64,000 bases of DNA from positions 1 to 64,000 of IMG/VR virus record IMGVR_UViG_3300012001_000008; one strand, written 5' to 3'. How positions within the stretch are numbered: position 1 is the stretch's first letter; each line of letters opens with the position of its first letter. This DNA is from a virus. Positions 32,616-42,036 of this stretch are shown piece after piece. Below the pieces are notes generated by a model that saw nothing but the letters and a program-made list of their open reading frames with translations, ran no database searches and was not told the origin of the DNA. Made by a program: the position numbers and the translations under genes.

Positions 32616-34397
32616 CTAGTAGTTGCCCATGACTGTAATACAGTCCCACTTAGCGTCCGTAGCATTGTATATCACGCCAACATACAGGTTCTTGCCAGCA
32701 ACAGTGGTGGTTGGGAGAACGGCATCTCCTGAACGGTGACTTGCAGGCCAAGTAAGAGCGCGAGCCGTGCCATTGTCCTTAATGTGGTAGAGAATACGGT
32801 TGTTGTCCGTCGGAGTACCAGTAGGTTCACTAAATGAGGCAGCAGCAGCAAGCGCCGTGATGTCTAGGGTGTTAAGACTAGCAGACCCGCTTGCTTGTGG
32901 AGTCCCAGAGCTTACAATGCTGATGTTATTCTGGTATGCTACCTCTTTGAAGTAAACATTACGGTCTGTACCGATACGGAAGATAGACTGACCAGTTGGT
33001 ACACTGATTGTCTGTGTAGTTGTGTAAAGACCATCTACAATTCTTACCTGAACCTGATAGGAGTGAGCAGAAGATGCTGTACCAGTGGCTGCAACAATAA
33101 TACCCTGGTCATTAGCTGCAATTGCACCCGTACCGCTCGTCTGTGTGTTTGCTACATTTGTCCAAGATACACCAGTGATGTCTGCACCGTCTGTAATGTA
33201 TCTGTATTGAACACCGCTTGTAGCATTTACTGTGTTCTTATCTACTGAGCTAATTGTGACGGGCGAAACGACACCATTAATCTTAAGGATAAGAGCGTCG
33301 TCATATCCGTTGGCGCGAATCGCTGTTGCGTTGACAGTAGGTTGAATATATGGAATTATAGTTACTGGTAGTGTTGCCAATTTGCCATTTCCACGCGAAT
33401 CCACCGCTCTCGTAGAGATTGTCTGTACACCAGTAACATCAGATACGCTTCCAACAGTTAATACTGCGTCGGCAGAGCTTGAATATGATAGGTTATTAGA
33501 ATACCCACCGATGTTGACCGTGTAGTGGCTCATCGTTGCGTACTTCTGTGGAGTTGCCTTATTTGCAAGAGGCACTGTCACCTGTAGCGTAGATTGACCC
33601 TGAATAAGATACTGATTGTTGCCAGTTAGCGTCGCGGTTGTCGAATTAGAGTCCGCATATGTGAATGTACTGAATATAGGGTTCGCCTGTCCCGTATCAT
33701 TCTTAATAGTTACCGTTCTTGTACGGTAGTCATAGTTATCGCCACCAAGAGAGTCATGGATACCGATATTGATGTTGAATGTATTAGAGTTTGGCGAAGA
33801 AGCCTGTAGGTGGTTGATGAGTGCCGAGTTAAAGGTATAGTTATGACGGCTTGTGGAGTTAGCGTCTGTTACCGCGCGACCAGATGGGTCATCAATGAAC
33901 GAGTCTACAGCAGTGCCAGCAGGGTTGTTGAACTCTACCCACATTGGTCCTTCGTCGTAGGCTGTAATGCCACCAGAGTCCATAGAAAGCGCCGTAAGTG
34001 TAGCGTGGCGAGGGATTGTAGGCAAGTCCCAAGAACCTGAGTTAGAGTAATTGCCGTATGAGTATAGCCACCCAGTTGAGGAGATACCGAAGTTCTTTGT
34101 ACCATCGGTATTGTGACCAATGTCCCAAGAACCGCTCAATAGTTGAACATCTCCACCAACAGTAATGTTAGACCAAGTGTTACCACCGATTGCCTGACCA
34201 CCGTTAATGTAACCATCAACAGATTTAATAGCATTTGAATACCAAGTAGCTGTAGCGCTACCAGATTTAGATACACCCCATTGCCAGTTAATGGTTGAGT
34301 AGTTGCCAGCTATGTTTTGACTAGCCAATTGCCATTGGAAGTAGAAATAGGTGTAGTTAGCTACGCCTGAGTTTGCTCGTCCTGATGTACTTGACAT
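32616..34397 (-). CDS. DUF859-like siphophage tail protein
   Basis: 593 residues. The N-terminal part (ANYTYFYFQWQLASQNIAGNYS, then INWQWGVS and GSWDLPTIPR) matches the DUF859 family of streptococcal-type phage structural proteins. The C-terminal region (RNVYFKEVAYQN and GNAIL-like strands) looks like a receptor-binding or head domain. Placed just after the tail hub, so likely a tail-tip or receptor-binding component. Confidence 0.75.
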   Translation of the reverse strand: MSSTSGRANSGVANYTYFYFQWQLASQNIAGNYSTINWQWGVSKSGSATATWYSNAIKSVDGYINGGQAIGGNTWSNITVGGDVQLLSGSWDIGHNTDGTKNFGISSTGWLYSYGNYSNSGSWDLPTIPRHATLTALSMDSGGITAYDEGPMWVEFNNPAGTAVDSFIDDPSGRAVTDANSTSRHNYTFNSALINHLQASSPNSNTFNINIGIHDSLGGDNYDYRTRTVTIKNDTGQANPIFSTFTYADSNSTTATLTGNNQYLIQGQSTLQVTVPLANKATPQKYATMSHYTVNIGGYSNNLSYSSSADAVLTVGSVSDVTGVQTISTRAVDSRGNGKLATLPVTIIPYIQPTVNATAIRANGYDDALILKINGVVSPVTISSVDKNTVNATSGVQYRYITDGADITGVSWTNVANTQTSGTGAIAANDQGIIVAATGTASSAHSYQVQVRIVDGLYTTTQTISVPTGQSIFRIGTDRNVYFKEVAYQNNISIVSSGTPQASGSASLNTLDITALAAAASFSEPTGTPTDNNRILYHIKDNGTARALTWPASHRSGDAVLPTTTVAGKNLYVGVIYNATDAKWDCITVMGNY

Positions 34398-37261
34398 TAG
34401 CTTATTGCTCCTACGAAGGCTAGTCCAGCATTAACGCCAGAGGTGATTGGAATAGCCCTGATTATGTTACCAAAGTTTGTTGCGCCGTCTACCTGTAAGT
34501 TTGCAACCTGTGTTGTATCGCGGTTAACCCAGAACACCTTCTTGCTTGTTCCAGATACGTCAGAATAACCAGCGAACTCGATAGGTGTCATCACTGTATA
34601 GTCTCCTGAGTGTGTATTGCTTGATACTCGAATACCCTCAGTTGTTAAAGCAACCTGCGTGTTGAGGATTTCAGAGTGTGACTGGTCCCATTGTACCAAA
34701 GTCTTACCTGCCATAACCCTTAAGTCAGTGATTTCGATACTAGTAGTAGTGCTTGTTGCCGCGAGAGTGATGTCCCAGTAGTTCTGTCCAGGCGTTACAT
34801 TCTCTAGCTTGAGTTCTTGCCAGACATAGCCAGTTGCACTGTCGATTGTAATAGAAAAACTTGTAACTGCATTAGAGATGGTTAGTGTTGCACCACCGTT
34901 GCCGAGTGTCTTGTTAACACGGAAGCCGATAGAGTATGGCGAGTTGTTAGCAACGCTAATACGCTGTGTAATCTGGGCGCTACTGCCTATAAGTTGTATG
35001 GCGTTACCAGATGTAGCGCCTGAGCTGAGTGAACCTGCGCTAGAGTACGATGTCACCGTTCCTGTGCCAGTCTTAGTCCAGAAGCTTAGTGAGCCATCTG
35101 TCTCTTTAGCATAGCCTACTGAGTTAAGGATTAAGTTACCACCACCAACGCTTTGAATCTGTGTCGTTACTTCATCAATCGTTTGATATACTTCTGTAAA
35201 GGCATTGGTCGTGTTAATGCCATCTGTTACCTGCTGACTAACAATGCTTGCGATGTCATTGCCCTGCTTATCAACCTTAATCTCTGTGTTATAGATAGTC
35301 TTAAGAATACCACCAGCAGTCTGGTAGTTAATCGTCTGCGCGGTAGGGATAATAGATACGAGGCTCTCATCTACCGAACCAGCAAGAGTTAAGTGAACCT
35401 CGCTTAGGAGCGACAAGTATGTCTTTGAATCTTGTGTGTATTGAATAACGTCGCCGACCTCATACCAACCAAGACCAATTGTGCTTGCCTTGCTTGCGTT
35501 CCAGTCTGTTCCGACCAATTCTCTGTATAGTGGTGGCAATAAGTCTTGACGGTCGTCGTCGAGAATCTGTACGTTATTAATCTGCACTTCTTTAACCGCT
35601 AGGATAGAGATAGTAATAGTTCCGCTACCTGCTGTTGTTAGGTCTATGATGTTAGTGCCTGATAGTGCATCTGCGTATGTTGGTGTAAGGGCGAAGGTGT
35701 CTGCGCTACCGCCAGTATAAACGAAGTAGTTAGTACTAGGCAATAGGGGCGCTGGAAGGGTAGTTGTAGAAGATAGTTGTACAAGCGTACCATCTCCCAT
35801 GCCGTTTGCTGTCACTGTTATGAGGTTAGTGCTTGTATCAACACTAGTAATCGTGCTAGAGGCAGAGTTAGGGTTCGTTTGGGCGACGTTATCGTTCTGA
35901 GGGACGCGACCAAGAACAACACTTGTGACTGGACCATACTCGTCGCCTATTGTGAGCTTCTTTAGCACTGTCGAGTCTAGCATGTCTATGCTATATGCTG
36001 TAGCATCAATATCTGCAAGGTCGCCAATGCGTGGGTCTTGAAGGATGTTGAACTTGTCCATTATTACTGTTGAACTTGTAGTTTCGGCAGCCCATGTACC
36101 AGCAGTAGGCTCTACAATGAGCGCGGTGAAGTCGATAGGATTAGCAGCAGAGTACTGAGTGACCCATGTATATCCGTCGGACGATGTCTCCCAGTATGTT
36201 GTGCCTGAGTTCTCGCGGATTCTAAAGTATACGTCATTAGCGGTGCTGTATGCAGAACTTCCAACGACTGTTCTTGTTGAGGCGACTATCTTGTACGCGT
36301 ATTTAGTGTTACCACTCACCATCCAAGAGACGGCATTAGCAGCAGTCGCATCGCGTGCCTGTACAGGGTATGCTTCTAGGCTTGTAAGCGATTGGTCGCC
36401 AGCATTCACTAGCTTCATACTGACTTGTCTACCCGTCATGTTGAATGGGGCAGAGAGCAGACCGTGGTACTGCGTAGAGCCTGATGGGAGAGCGATGTTA
36501 AGTTGACCGTTAACAATAGAGAGTTGAGCAGCGTTGTATGAGCCACCCTTCCACTTGGTTGTTGTGTCAATAATATCGAAGTCATCATCGAATGGTACAG
36601 GAGCGGTGTTGAATCGCGCGAAGACTAGTGTTGTGTCTGTTACGCGGGCAGTTGTGCCTGTTGAGCTAGCAATCTCCTGAATAACCGTCTGTAGCGTGGC
36701 ATTGGAGAGGTTAGCGTAGAGGTCTTGGAGGATTGTGTACCCTGCATTAGGGAGACTAGGGAACTCAGCCATAAGGCTAAGACCAAGCGTTGAGGCAATA
36801 CCCTGAGCAAGAGCAGTCACCGTAAGGGGGAATGTAACGATACCAGCAGAGTAAGGGGTCCTGCTAGCAGTCCACATGTGGTCGTATAGGGTAATAGTGG
36901 TGCTTCCAGCATCATAATCATAGGCAACAGTGTCTACAATGTAGAATCCTTCGCTAATATAGTCGTAACCAGACACGCTTGGGTCATTATTGTATAGACC
37001 AAGACGAATCTGGAATAGTTCGCCAGATACAGCGCCACTGATAATACCAATAAGCTTGACTGTCGCCTTCTTTGTTACTGTGCCGAGGAATCCACCAACA
37101 GAGTCAATACCGACAGACATAAGTGTGTCTGATGAGGTGTACTTAGCAGTCGTGTCGTCGTAGTAGCCGTATGGGTCTTGTGTTTGGCGGACAACAATAA
37201 CATCACTCTGTTTTACAGGTGCTTGAGCGAGAGTCTCAAAGACAGAGTCATGGATAATCAT
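34397..37261 (-). CDS. Tail tip hub (Tal-like) protein with carbohydrate-binding-like modules
   Basis: 954 residues. The first ~230 fit the gp27/Tal hub fold of siphophage tail tips (strands around DGYDYISEGFYIVDTV and LYDHMWTA). Residues ~235-400 (FDIIDTTTKWKGGS, then GSTQYHGLLSAPFNMTGR) and ~735-880 (GNLILNSVGYAKETDG) look like concanavalin- or CBM-type jelly rolls. No peptidase motif seen. Overlaps both neighbours by one base. Confidence 0.75.
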   Translation of the reverse strand: MIIHDSVFETLAQAPVKQSDVIVVRQTQDPYGYYDDTTAKYTSSDTLMSVGIDSVGGFLGTVTKKATVKLIGIISGAVSGELFQIRLGLYNNDPSVSGYDYISEGFYIVDTVAYDYDAGSTTITLYDHMWTASRTPYSAGIVTFPLTVTALAQGIASTLGLSLMAEFPSLPNAGYTILQDLYANLSNATLQTVIQEIASSTGTTARVTDTTLVFARFNTAPVPFDDDFDIIDTTTKWKGGSYNAAQLSIVNGQLNIALPSGSTQYHGLLSAPFNMTGRQVSMKLVNAGDQSLTSLEAYPVQARDATAANAVSWMVSGNTKYAYKIVASTRTVVGSSAYSTANDVYFRIRENSGTTYWETSSDGYTWVTQYSAANPIDFTALIVEPTAGTWAAETTSSTVIMDKFNILQDPRIGDLADIDATAYSIDMLDSTVLKKLTIGDEYGPVTSVVLGRVPQNDNVAQTNPNSASSTITSVDTSTNLITVTANGMGDGTLVQLSSTTTLPAPLLPSTNYFVYTGGSADTFALTPTYADALSGTNIIDLTTAGSGTITISILAVKEVQINNVQILDDDRQDLLPPLYRELVGTDWNASKASTIGLGWYEVGDVIQYTQDSKTYLSLLSEVHLTLAGSVDESLVSIIPTAQTINYQTAGGILKTIYNTEIKVDKQGNDIASIVSQQVTDGINTTNAFTEVYQTIDEVTTQIQSVGGGNLILNSVGYAKETDGSLSFWTKTGTGTVTSYSSAGSLSSGATSGNAIQLIGSSAQITQRISVANNSPYSIGFRVNKTLGNGGATLTISNAVTSFSITIDSATGYVWQELKLENVTPGQNYWDITLAATSTTTSIEITDLRVMAGKTLVQWDQSHSEILNTQVALTTEGIRVSSNTHSGDYTVMTPIEFAGYSDVSGTSKKVFWVNRDTTQVANLQVDGATNFGNIIRAIPITSGVNAGLAFVGAIS

Positions 37262-37515
37262 TAGTTAATTGGCTGAATCCTTACGCCAGTTTGGATTTGT
37301 GCATTTTTATCTGCGCCGAATAGGAAGTTTAGTCCACATTTACGGCAACGTGCCTCGCCAGCAGAGCCAGCAGTCACCTTAACACAAAGGGAGTTACACT
37401 TATATAGCTTGTTGTCAGACTTGCTGATACGTTCGTAGGGGCATCGTACCTCTAGGAGTGTAGTTGGCTCATCTGGTAGGCTATCGGTGTCTTGGAGGGG
37501 GTTTTCTGTGTTCAT
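37261..37515 (-). CDS. Com-like zinc-finger protein
   Basis: 84 residues with CPYERIS...KCNSLCVKVTAG and RCRKCGLNF: four or more Cys spaced as in the Com translational-regulator and related zinc fingers. Mu Com activates translation of a modification gene. Here the gene precedes the tail hub, so a different role is likely. Confidence 0.62.
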   Translation of the reverse strand: MNTENPLQDTDSLPDEPTTLLEVRCPYERISKSDNKLYKCNSLCVKVTAGSAGEARCRKCGLNFLFGADKNAQIQTGVRIQPIN

Positions 37516-37529
37516 GTAATCTCTTTTGG

Positions 37530-37560
37530 ATTTAATTTATATCTATTACCAGTATACCAC
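37530..37560 (-). promoter_or_regulatory. Probable late promoter of the tail-tip operon
   Basis: TATACT on the minus strand near 37551-37556, immediately after a strong terminator, followed by a short leader to the ATG at 37515. -35 poor. Confidence 0.4.
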
Positions 37561-37571
37561 TACCAATAACT

Positions 37572-37612
37572 CAAAAAACAAGCCCCACAGCGAGCTTTGC
37601 TGAGGGACTTGG
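37572..37612 (-). terminator. Strong rho-independent terminator
   Basis: CAAGtCCCtCAGC-aaagctc-GCTGtGGGgCTTG followed by TTTTTT on the minus strand. It separates the portal/head operon from the tail-tip operon. Confidence 0.85.
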
Positions 37613-37629
37613 GCAATTGGTGCTTTTTG

Positions 37630-37659
37630 TGTCTAAAACGCGTTAGAGAGGCTTAGAAC
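37630..37659 (-). repeat. Three tandem 10-bp units related to 18811-18840
   Basis: On the minus strand GTTCTAAGCC, TCTCTAACGC, GTTTTAGACA. The same three-unit array lies on the + strand at 18811-18840. Confidence 0.5.
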
Positions 37660-37670
37660 GCGTCACAGGA

Positions 37671-37916
37671 CTATTCTTTGTCGTCTTCGCTTACGACATT
37701 ATCGACAGTTGGGATTTTGCCTGTCTCTTTCTTCACAATATTCTTGTTAAGAACAGTTGCAGGGATATTTTTCTCTGATTTGTTGCCATTGTTCTTGCGT
37801 GGGGCTTGTCGTACCGACTTCTCCAATAAAAAAGCGTCTAACTGCGCCTGCTCTTCGTTGGTCATTGTGTAATATTGGTTGCTCGATAGCTCTAATAGCT
37901 GTTCAATTGTCTTCAT
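37671..37916 (-). CDS. Hypothetical basic small protein
   Basis: 81 residues: a helical start and a Lys/Asn-rich likely disordered C-terminus. AAAAGGAAAT ribosome site. Overlaps the upstream gene by 14 bases. Function unknown. Confidence 0.65.
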   Translation of the reverse strand: MKTIEQLLELSSNQYYTMTNEEQAQLDAFLLEKSVRQAPRKNNGNKSEKNIPATVLNKNIVKKETGKIPTVDNVVSEDDKE

Positions 37917-38139
37917 TTTTATTTCCTTTTAACTGTTGTTCTACTAATAAGTATACATCTTCCTCTGGTTTTTTCAAGTATTCGGCGAGGTCACTAACGG
38001 CAATTTTCTTAATTGTATCGAAGGTTGTCATCGGTATTGGGACATTTGTATCGCGCGAGTTCTCTAGTAGCTGTATAACGACTAGCATCCCCATCATCTG
38101 TCCGTGTCCGTAGTCGTCGCTTGGCTTTGGTATCTGCAT
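37903..38139 (-). CDS. Hypothetical small helical protein
   Basis: 78 residues, helical, acidic end (KGNKNEDN). Between the head and tail-tip genes. Ribosome site weak. No motif. Confidence 0.6.
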   Translation of the reverse strand: MQIPKPSDDYGHGQMMGMLVVIQLLENSRDTNVPIPMTTFDTIKKIAVSDLAEYLKKPEEDVYLLVEQQLKGNKNEDN

Positions 38140-38172
38140 ATATAAGTTTCTCTATTTGTTTTTATTAAACAC

Positions 38173-38200
38173 CTATATAAGTATCTATAAACTTATATAG
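38173..38200. repeat. Perfect 10-bp inverted repeat
   Basis: CTATATAAGT-atctataa-ACTTATATAG in the gap between two small genes, without a T-run. Operator, attenuator or RNA-processing stem are all possible. Confidence 0.5.
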
Positions 38201-38201
38201 A

Positions 38202-38408
38202 TTAACGAGTGGGGAAGATTGGGCAGGTCTTAATCCAGAGTTCTTCGTACTTGTCGCCATTAAGTTCTGCAAGAGTGGCAGCATAGGCAATCATACGGTC
38301 AAGGCGCTTTGCCTCATCTGGTTCATCGAACTTATCCATTACATGATAACGGAAAGCAGTACCTATACGGTACTTGAGGATTGTTACCGAGTCCTCTGAT
38401 AAATCCAT
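38202..38408 (-). CDS. Hypothetical small protein
   Basis: 68 residues from ATG 38408, which overlaps the region after the 59-residue gene's TAA; helical (KRLDRMIAYAATLAEL). An upstream ATG at 38480 lies inside that gene and is less likely. Function unknown. Confidence 0.6.
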   Translation of the reverse strand: MDLSEDSVTILKYRIGTAFRYHVMDKFDEPDEAKRLDRMIAYAATLAELNGDKYEELWIKTCPIFPTR

Positions 38409-38409
38409 C

Positions 38410-38589
38410 TTATGCTCCGACCATTGCGATGACCGCTGTAACCGTAGCGTCATCAGTAATGCGTGGGAGACCCACGGCATCTAAGAAGACCTCGCTCTTA
38501 GCGACATCAACAAAGTACTTAGTACCATTTAGTGTAATCATCAGTAGTGGTTGGTCGTCCACAGTTCCTACCATATATTCTTTAGCCAT
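38410..38589 (-). CDS. Hypothetical 59-residue protein
   Basis: 59 residues: MAKEYMVGTVDDQ start, then beta strands LLMITLNGTKYFV and a small-residue end. It lies 22 bases downstream of the family promoter at 38611. One base separates it from the next gene. May be a small capsid or regulator protein; not recognised. Confidence 0.6.
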   Translation of the reverse strand: MAKEYMVGTVDDQPLLMITLNGTKYFVDVAKSEVFLDAVGLPRITDDATVTAVIAMVGA

Positions 38590-38610
38590 TATAAACTCCG
38601 TTCAATCTCT

Positions 38611-38639
38611 ATTATGCTCTTTTTTTACGAAAAACACAA
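38611..38639 (-). promoter_or_regulatory. Promoter of the TTGTGTTTT/CATAAT family
   Basis: TTGTGT (38634-38639), 17 bp, CATAAT (38611-38616) on the minus strand. The only family member inside the structural region. Confidence 0.78.
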
Positions 38640-38642
38640 CCC

Positions 38643-40550
38643 CTAGTGCAGGTCTGCATAGACAATATCACCATCTATGCGGGTTATAGTTAGTGACGAA
38701 CCGCTAGGCATTAACACCTCTGCTTCGCCCATAGTGCGTCCACGCTTACCGAATGTAACATAGTCAGGGATAATTGCTTTTTGTCCCTTTTTTGCTGAGA
38801 TAACGAGCATGGAACCACCCTTATACTTGAATGTATCAGCTATCTTCTGGTCGGTTGAGGTGCTTAGGAATGAGCGCGAGTGTATAGTCTCTCCGACATC
38901 TGTATTCTGGTGTACTGGAATCTCTGTACCACGATAGATAGTGGTATCGTTGGCGAGAGTGACATTAGCAGCAGTATCAATGTTCTTGATTGTGTCGCCG
39001 TAGGTAGTCTTTGTACCGTAGACGTTAAGTGGGTCATCAAGCATATTGGCGCGAGCATGAATGTTAATGGCATCGTACATGTGACCTTGGTAGGCGCGTA
39101 CTGAGTCAGTAACATCACCTGAGTGCTGTCCTAGAGAGCCATCGAAGTAAGAAGACTCAACATACTTATTGAAGTCATTAACATTGCCTAGTTTAGATAG
39201 GTCAACAGGGATACTCTTGCTTCCACCCTTCTTCTTAGCGAACTTACCAGTAAGGTCGCGTGGGTGCAGGTCTTCTACGAAGGGTACATCGTTAAGCATC
39301 TTGCCATCGTAGGTGTTGAAAAAGCTTCCGTCCTCGCGTTGGATAAGGAGTTCATAACGGCACTGACAGTTAACGTGAATGTGTCCGCTCTGTAGCTTCT
39401 CGTAGGTAGGCTTAATCTTGTATGTCTTGCCACCGTCCTTAACAGAGAAAGTCTTGCCGAAAGGGATGAAGTCGTTCTTGAAGGGGATAGGATTAAGCGC
39501 AGTTGCGTCGATGATAGCCTGACAGATAGCCTCTGGGTGTCCTGTGTTACTTACTAGGCGCTTGTATGCCTTGTCGGTAAGTTGGTTCTGGGCGAGGAAC
39601 TGCTTGTCTGCATCGAACTGACTCATAGTGAATACACGGTTAGCTTCGTTGCCAGCAATGACAGTGGCGCGACGCTTACCAATACCAGCGAAGTTCTCTT
39701 GGAGGTTTTTGATAACAGCCTGTCGAGTATCACCCTTAAGGATAAGGTCACGAGCGTAGGCATAGATGTTCTCGTCCTTGTGGACAGCGCGTAGGTACTG
39801 CTTCTCGTCTAGTGAGGCGAGTGCTTCGAACTTGTCTTTAAGAGCAGCCTCAATACTTGGGTTACTTAGCTCGCTATCAATAGCGTCATCGAGTGAGTTC
39901 TTAAGGTCTTTGGCAATAGTGTGTACATGGCTCTTAGCGCCACGCTCTGCTTGTAGCTTCATAGCAGCTTGTCCAGATTTAGTCTGGGCGAAGACGGTGT
40001 GTAGACCGAACTGCACGAGTAGGTGTTGTAGGCGTTGCTTGGCGTAGAGAGGAAGCAAGATAGCCCCGATAGTTAGGAGCGCGAACATAAGCGTATGTGT
40101 CTGTTGGCTCTCAACGGCGTTCTCTAGGATAGCCTCAGCCTCAGCATAGTCGCCATTCTGTACGGCTTGTACATATCGAGCAAGGATTTGGTTATCAACA
40201 CGCTCAACACTCTGCTTGAACTGCTCTGTTGCTAGGTCTATCTGGCGTTGCTCGTCAGGAGAGATGTTAGCATTAGCAACGAATGCGCGTGGACCCATAC
40301 CGAAAGACTGTTCTTCAACAACTGACGCATCTGGCTCGTTAGCAGGCTCTAAGTCGCCTTCGCTACGGAGTTCCTTAAGAAGCGCCTTGGCCTCCTGAGC
40401 CATGGTCTTAATCTTCTTTGCATTCTCCTCTGGGGTGACGAGTTGTACCTTTGTCGAGGCAGTAAGAGCAGCCTTAAGAGCAGCGAGTGAAGCAGCGCTA
40501 GGATTGGCTGGTGTTGGAGCTTGCTGTGTAGGAGCATTGCTATTCTGCAT
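38643..40550 (-). CDS. Mu gpF-like minor head protein fused to an ADP-ribosyltransferase
   Basis: 635 residues. The N-terminal two thirds are helical with the minor-head (gpF/SPP1 gp7) region near 295-400 (RRATVIAGNEANRVF, then HIHVNCQCRYEL). The C-terminal ~190 residues form an ADP-ribosyltransferase exoenzyme domain with all three R-S-E elements: Arg in TIYRG, Ser-Thr-Ser in FLSTST, and E-x-E at 609-611 (GEAEVLMP). It would move ADP-ribose from NAD to a protein, possibly after injection with the DNA. Follows the portal gene. Confidence 0.85.
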   Translation of the reverse strand: MQNSNAPTQQAPTPANPSAASLAALKAALTASTKVQLVTPEENAKKIKTMAQEAKALLKELRSEGDLEPANEPDASVVEEQSFGMGPRAFVANANISPDEQRQIDLATEQFKQSVERVDNQILARYVQAVQNGDYAEAEAILENAVESQQTHTLMFALLTIGAILLPLYAKQRLQHLLVQFGLHTVFAQTKSGQAAMKLQAERGAKSHVHTIAKDLKNSLDDAIDSELSNPSIEAALKDKFEALASLDEKQYLRAVHKDENIYAYARDLILKGDTRQAVIKNLQENFAGIGKRRATVIAGNEANRVFTMSQFDADKQFLAQNQLTDKAYKRLVSNTGHPEAICQAIIDATALNPIPFKNDFIPFGKTFSVKDGGKTYKIKPTYEKLQSGHIHVNCQCRYELLIQREDGSFFNTYDGKMLNDVPFVEDLHPRDLTGKFAKKKGGSKSIPVDLSKLGNVNDFNKYVESSYFDGSLGQHSGDVTDSVRAYQGHMYDAINIHARANMLDDPLNVYGTKTTYGDTIKNIDTAANVTLANDTTIYRGTEIPVHQNTDVGETIHSRSFLSTSTDQKIADTFKYKGGSMLVISAKKGQKAIIPDYVTFGKRGRTMGEAEVLMPSGSSLTITRIDGDIVYADLH

Positions 40551-40551
40551 A

Positions 40552-41949
40552 TTAGCTTACCTGTGGTGTTAAGTCTGGCTGTCCACCTGGGTTAACTGGT
40601 GGTTGAGGTTGGGTTATCTGGGCGATTTCCTCTGGTGTTGCACCAGCTGCATAGAGAGCAGCAACAAGGGCATCTTCATCAGATATACCAGGTTGTAGGG
40701 TTGGAGAACCAAGAGCAGCCAAGTCAATCTCACCAGTAACGAACTGGGTGGCAATCTCTTCTTCGTAGCCAGCAGCGATAAGTGTTTGGCGGAAGGCAAG
40801 TTGACCTTGGTTTACTTGAATCTCAAGGAGTGTGTTAGCGAAGTCGCTAGAGAGAGGGTTGTTTAGGGCAATCTCGTAGCCAGTAGACACAAAGTCCTCT
40901 GGGTAGTAGCGCTTGTAGTCCATGTTCAATGCACCAATCATCTTCTTGACCATAGGCATAACGGCATTCTCCGTGAAGTCGTCCTTCTGTACGGATGCTG
41001 TCTCGCGTCCTGTACCGCTTTGGTCTAGACCGAGTTGGTTCTTAGATGTACCACCAACAGAGATAAGTTGGTCGCGGTTATCAGAGTTAACAGTAGTAAG
41101 AGCAGACTTGTTTAGGTCAATGCTTGTGTCTTGGTAAGAGATAGCAGATGGACCGTTACCGAAGAGTGGCTCACCAGGAGCGTGGTTCTTAACGCGCTCT
41201 TTGAAGTTCTCGAACTCGTAGTCTTCCATGATGATGTCTGATGTGATGAGTCCAGGAGCGTTGATGTTGTTACGGATACTCTTACGAGAGTAGTCAGCAG
41301 CCTGCTTAAGGACGAACTGTGCGTCGCTAGCAGCATCACCTAGTGAGAAGGACTTCTTACGGTCTACTGGGTTCTTCTTGATAACCTCAATAATCATCTC
41401 TTTAGGGATTTCACGCTGTAGTCCATCACGGCTCTCAACATAACCACCTAGCTCGCCTTCTTGGTTGAAGACACGCTTAACTTGGTATGGGTTAAGGAAC
41501 TCGAAGTTCTGTATGTTGCCTACCTTTGTGTAGCCATTCTTGAGCTTCTGGTTGGTGACGGTACGGACTGCCATGACGTAGAATACGCCTTCCAAGTCCA
41601 TGTAACGAGAGTACTCATACCAAAAATCCTCAGCCGTGAAGTCGAGGGAGTCATTAATAAGTTTTAGGTAAGGGTGTTCGCTTGATGTACCATCTTTCTT
41701 GGTACTCTTTGTGTAGGTGTATTCTGTGCCGAGGATAACAGCACGATTGGCGCGACGCTCGATGATAGCATAGCCGTAGCCTGTATACATATCCTCGTCA
41801 GTAAGGACGGGGTCATCAATGTTGAGTGTCATCTTAGGGCGTGAGCCGTAGCGGAGGAACTCGTTGCCGATTGTTGAGTTGTTCGTCTTGTCGATACTTG
41901 GCGCATTAAAGGCTCTGACCGCATTTCGAACTCTTTGGAGTGGGTTCAT
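40552..41949 (-). CDS. Portal protein
   Basis: 465 residues. Siphophage portal features: an N-terminal strand set (TGYGYAIIERRANRAVI), the wing region with IPKEMIIEV, the helix KQAADYSRKSIRNN, and a C-terminal crown with TLLEIQVNQGQLAFRQ. The Gln/Pro-rich tail is likely disordered. Forms the dodecameric DNA channel. Between terminase and minor head genes, as expected. Confidence 0.88.
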   Translation of the reverse strand: MNPLQRVRNAVRAFNAPSIDKTNNSTIGNEFLRYGSRPKMTLNIDDPVLTDEDMYTGYGYAIIERRANRAVILGTEYTYTKSTKKDGTSSEHPYLKLINDSLDFTAEDFWYEYSRYMDLEGVFYVMAVRTVTNQKLKNGYTKVGNIQNFEFLNPYQVKRVFNQEGELGGYVESRDGLQREIPKEMIIEVIKKNPVDRKKSFSLGDAASDAQFVLKQAADYSRKSIRNNINAPGLITSDIIMEDYEFENFKERVKNHAPGEPLFGNGPSAISYQDTSIDLNKSALTTVNSDNRDQLISVGGTSKNQLGLDQSGTGRETASVQKDDFTENAVMPMVKKMIGALNMDYKRYYPEDFVSTGYEIALNNPLSSDFANTLLEIQVNQGQLAFRQTLIAAGYEEEIATQFVTGEIDLAALGSPTLQPGISDEDALVAALYAAGATPEEIAQITQPQPPVNPGGQPDLTPQVS

Positions 41950-42007
41950 ATATGTTTTTTGTCTCTGTTTATTACTCTATACGCTACGGTATTGTTGTCT
42001 ATAGTTT

Positions 42008-42036
42008 ATTATACAGCATAGCTCGCTAGAAGCCAA
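42008..42036 (-). promoter_or_regulatory. Promoter of the portal/head operon
   Basis: TTGGCT (42031-42036), 17 bp, TATAAT (42008-42013) on the minus strand, overlapping the end of the large terminase gene. Leader of about 50 nt. Confidence 0.62.
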
